Assembly: GCA_964637365.1 (NCBI GenBank)
Contig: CAZWWH010000037.1
Location: 1 to 14,965, forward strand
From: Cryptoclostridium sp964637365
GTDB taxonomy: Bacteria > Bacillota > Dehalobacteriia > UBA7702
Length of the DNA stretch: 14,965 nucleotides
Reading direction: 5' to 3'
Below the pieces are notes generated by a model. That model had not been told where the DNA came from. It made no database searches and saw only the letters and a program-made list of their open reading frames with translations. Positions 14,226 through 14,965 of this stretch are shown piece by piece; positions within the stretch are counted from its first letter, which is position 1, and each line of letters begins with the position of its first letter. The translations under genes were made by a program, and so were the position numbers.

Positions 14226-14879
14226 ATGAAAAAATTATTGGTTGTGTTGTGCAGCGCTGTCATCGCCATGTTTGCGCTGGCCGGCTGCGGTGGTTACACT
14301 GCTGAGGATGCAAAGGATTTGGTGGAAGGCTCTCTTCAAGTTGACTTCTACGGTGAAGTGACTGACGAATTTGTAGATTCTGTTGTTAACGAGAAAGACG
14401 ATCTCGTGGATGATTACGAATCTAGTGTGGAAGAGCTTGCCGCTATATTTGCAGAAACCTCTGGCATTGAAGCTCCCACCGATGAAGAATTGAATGAGTA
14501 CCGCGAATTATCCAAGGAATTGATGGCTAAAGCCAAATGGGAAATTGGTGAAGTAGAAGAACAGGAAAATGGCAGCTTTATTGTGCCTGTAAAAATGTAT
14601 CCCGTTGATGTTGTTGACAAAATCGTCAACCAATTTGAAGATGATTTCATGCCCCAGGCCGAAGGTGTTGACGTTAATTTATCCGATGAAGAATATGAAG
14701 CCCAGTTGATGGCGATTGCCGCTGAAATTATCAAAGGCTATATCAAAGATGTAGATTATCTTGATCCCATTGAATTGGAAGTTGAAGTAAAAGAACAAAA
14801 GAGTGACGATGATGAAACCTATTTTATGGTAGACGACTCTGACTATGAAGATCTTTGCGCTGCCTTTTTCAGTTTTTGA
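14226..14879 (+). CDS. Acidic lipoprotein, DUF5105-like
   Basis: A 217-residue predicted lipoprotein. The signal peptide MKKLLVVLCSAVIAMFALAGC has a classic lipobox LAGC with cysteine 21. The mature protein is strongly acidic and begins GGYTAEDAKDLVEGSLQVDF. This opening and the alternating helix/strand pattern resemble small Firmicutes lipoproteins of the DUF5105 type; that assignment is by pattern only. No catalytic motif is visible. It would be anchored on the outer face of the membrane; function is unknown. It has a strong promoter and ribosome binding site, suggesting good expression. No hairpin terminator is seen in the 32 bases between its stop and the IS3-like end, so the insertion may have displaced one. 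Confidence 0.75.
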   Translation: MKKLLVVLCSAVIAMFALAGCGGYTAEDAKDLVEGSLQVDFYGEVTDEFVDSVVNEKDDLVDDYESSVEELAAIFAETSGIEAPTDEELNEYRELSKELMAKAKWEIGEVEEQENGSFIVPVKMYPVDVVDKIVNQFEDDFMPQAEGVDVNLSDEEYEAQLMAIAAEIIKGYIKDVDYLDPIELEVEVKEQKSDDDETYFMVDDSDYEDLCAAFFSF

Positions 14880-14911
14880 TTAAATCTAAAATAAAAAAGA
14901 GAACCCAAATC

Positions 14912-14965
14912 TGAACTGCACCCCATTTGTTAGACAGTGTGGTATACTATCTAATGAAAGGGGTG
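14912..14965 (+). mobile_element. Left end of an IS3-family insertion sequence, cut by window edge
   Basis: TGAACTGCACCCC followed by ATTTGTTAGACA from 14912 matches, from memory, the terminal inverted repeat of IS3-family elements common in Clostridia (TG at the tip, CTGCACCCC, then GTTAGACA). Inside it is an extended -10 TGGTATACT (14940-14948), and the window ends on AAAGGGGTG, a ribosome binding site for the expected first transposase frame (orfA). No transposase codons, right end or target duplication are visible. Confidence 0.7.

Overview
The window looks like a chromosome segment of a gut- or rumen-type member of the Clostridia (Bacillota). Three things suggest this: the gene order of the tmk-to-ksgA block, the strong AGGAGG ribosome binding sites and sigma-A-like promoters, and the BspA-like leucine-rich-repeat protein and small lipoproteins typical of that group. 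Genus is not decidable from the sequence alone. All recognised genes are on the + strand.

Layout. Positions 1-1604 hold the 3' part of a secreted or surface BspA-like protein, closed by a hairpin terminator. Positions 1739-2941 encode a PLP-dependent class I aminotransferase with its own extended -10 promoter. Positions 3260-7289 are a tightly packed, partly overlapping operon: tmk, holB, ricT (PSP1/YaaT), yabA, trmN6-like (yabB) and rsmI (yabC). Positions 7424-10188 hold metG and tatD, overlapping by one base and ending at a GC-rich terminator. A 555-base AT-rich gap follows, with palindromes, a spaced direct repeat and a possible 59-aa hydrophobic ORF. Next come a YabE-like cell-wall protein (DUF348/G5/3D) with a strong promoter and terminator, a hypothetical small protein, a SurA_N-like lipoprotein, rsmA (ksgA) and an acidic DUF5105-like lipoprotein. 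The last 54 bases look like the left end of an IS3-family insertion sequence, cut by the window edge.

How the genes work together. The central block is the conserved Bacillus/Clostridium cluster near the origin. It combines dTTP synthesis (Tmk), the clamp loader delta' subunit (HolB), control of DnaA-dependent initiation (YabA), RNA processing (RicT), rRNA and tRNA methylation (RsmI, TrmN6-like, RsmA), tRNA charging (MetG) and a TatD nuclease. Compared with B. subtilis, the YaaQ/YaaR genes between tmk and holB, the GIY-YIG gene between yabB and yabC, and rnmV between yabE and ksgA are all absent. The rnmV place is taken by a hypothetical gene and a lipoprotein gene.

No clearly novel defence, mobile or metabolic system was found. 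The items most worth a second look are the AT-rich gap before the YabE-like gene, the two genes in the rnmV position, the unassigned N-terminal region of the BspA-like protein, and the IS3 end at the right edge.
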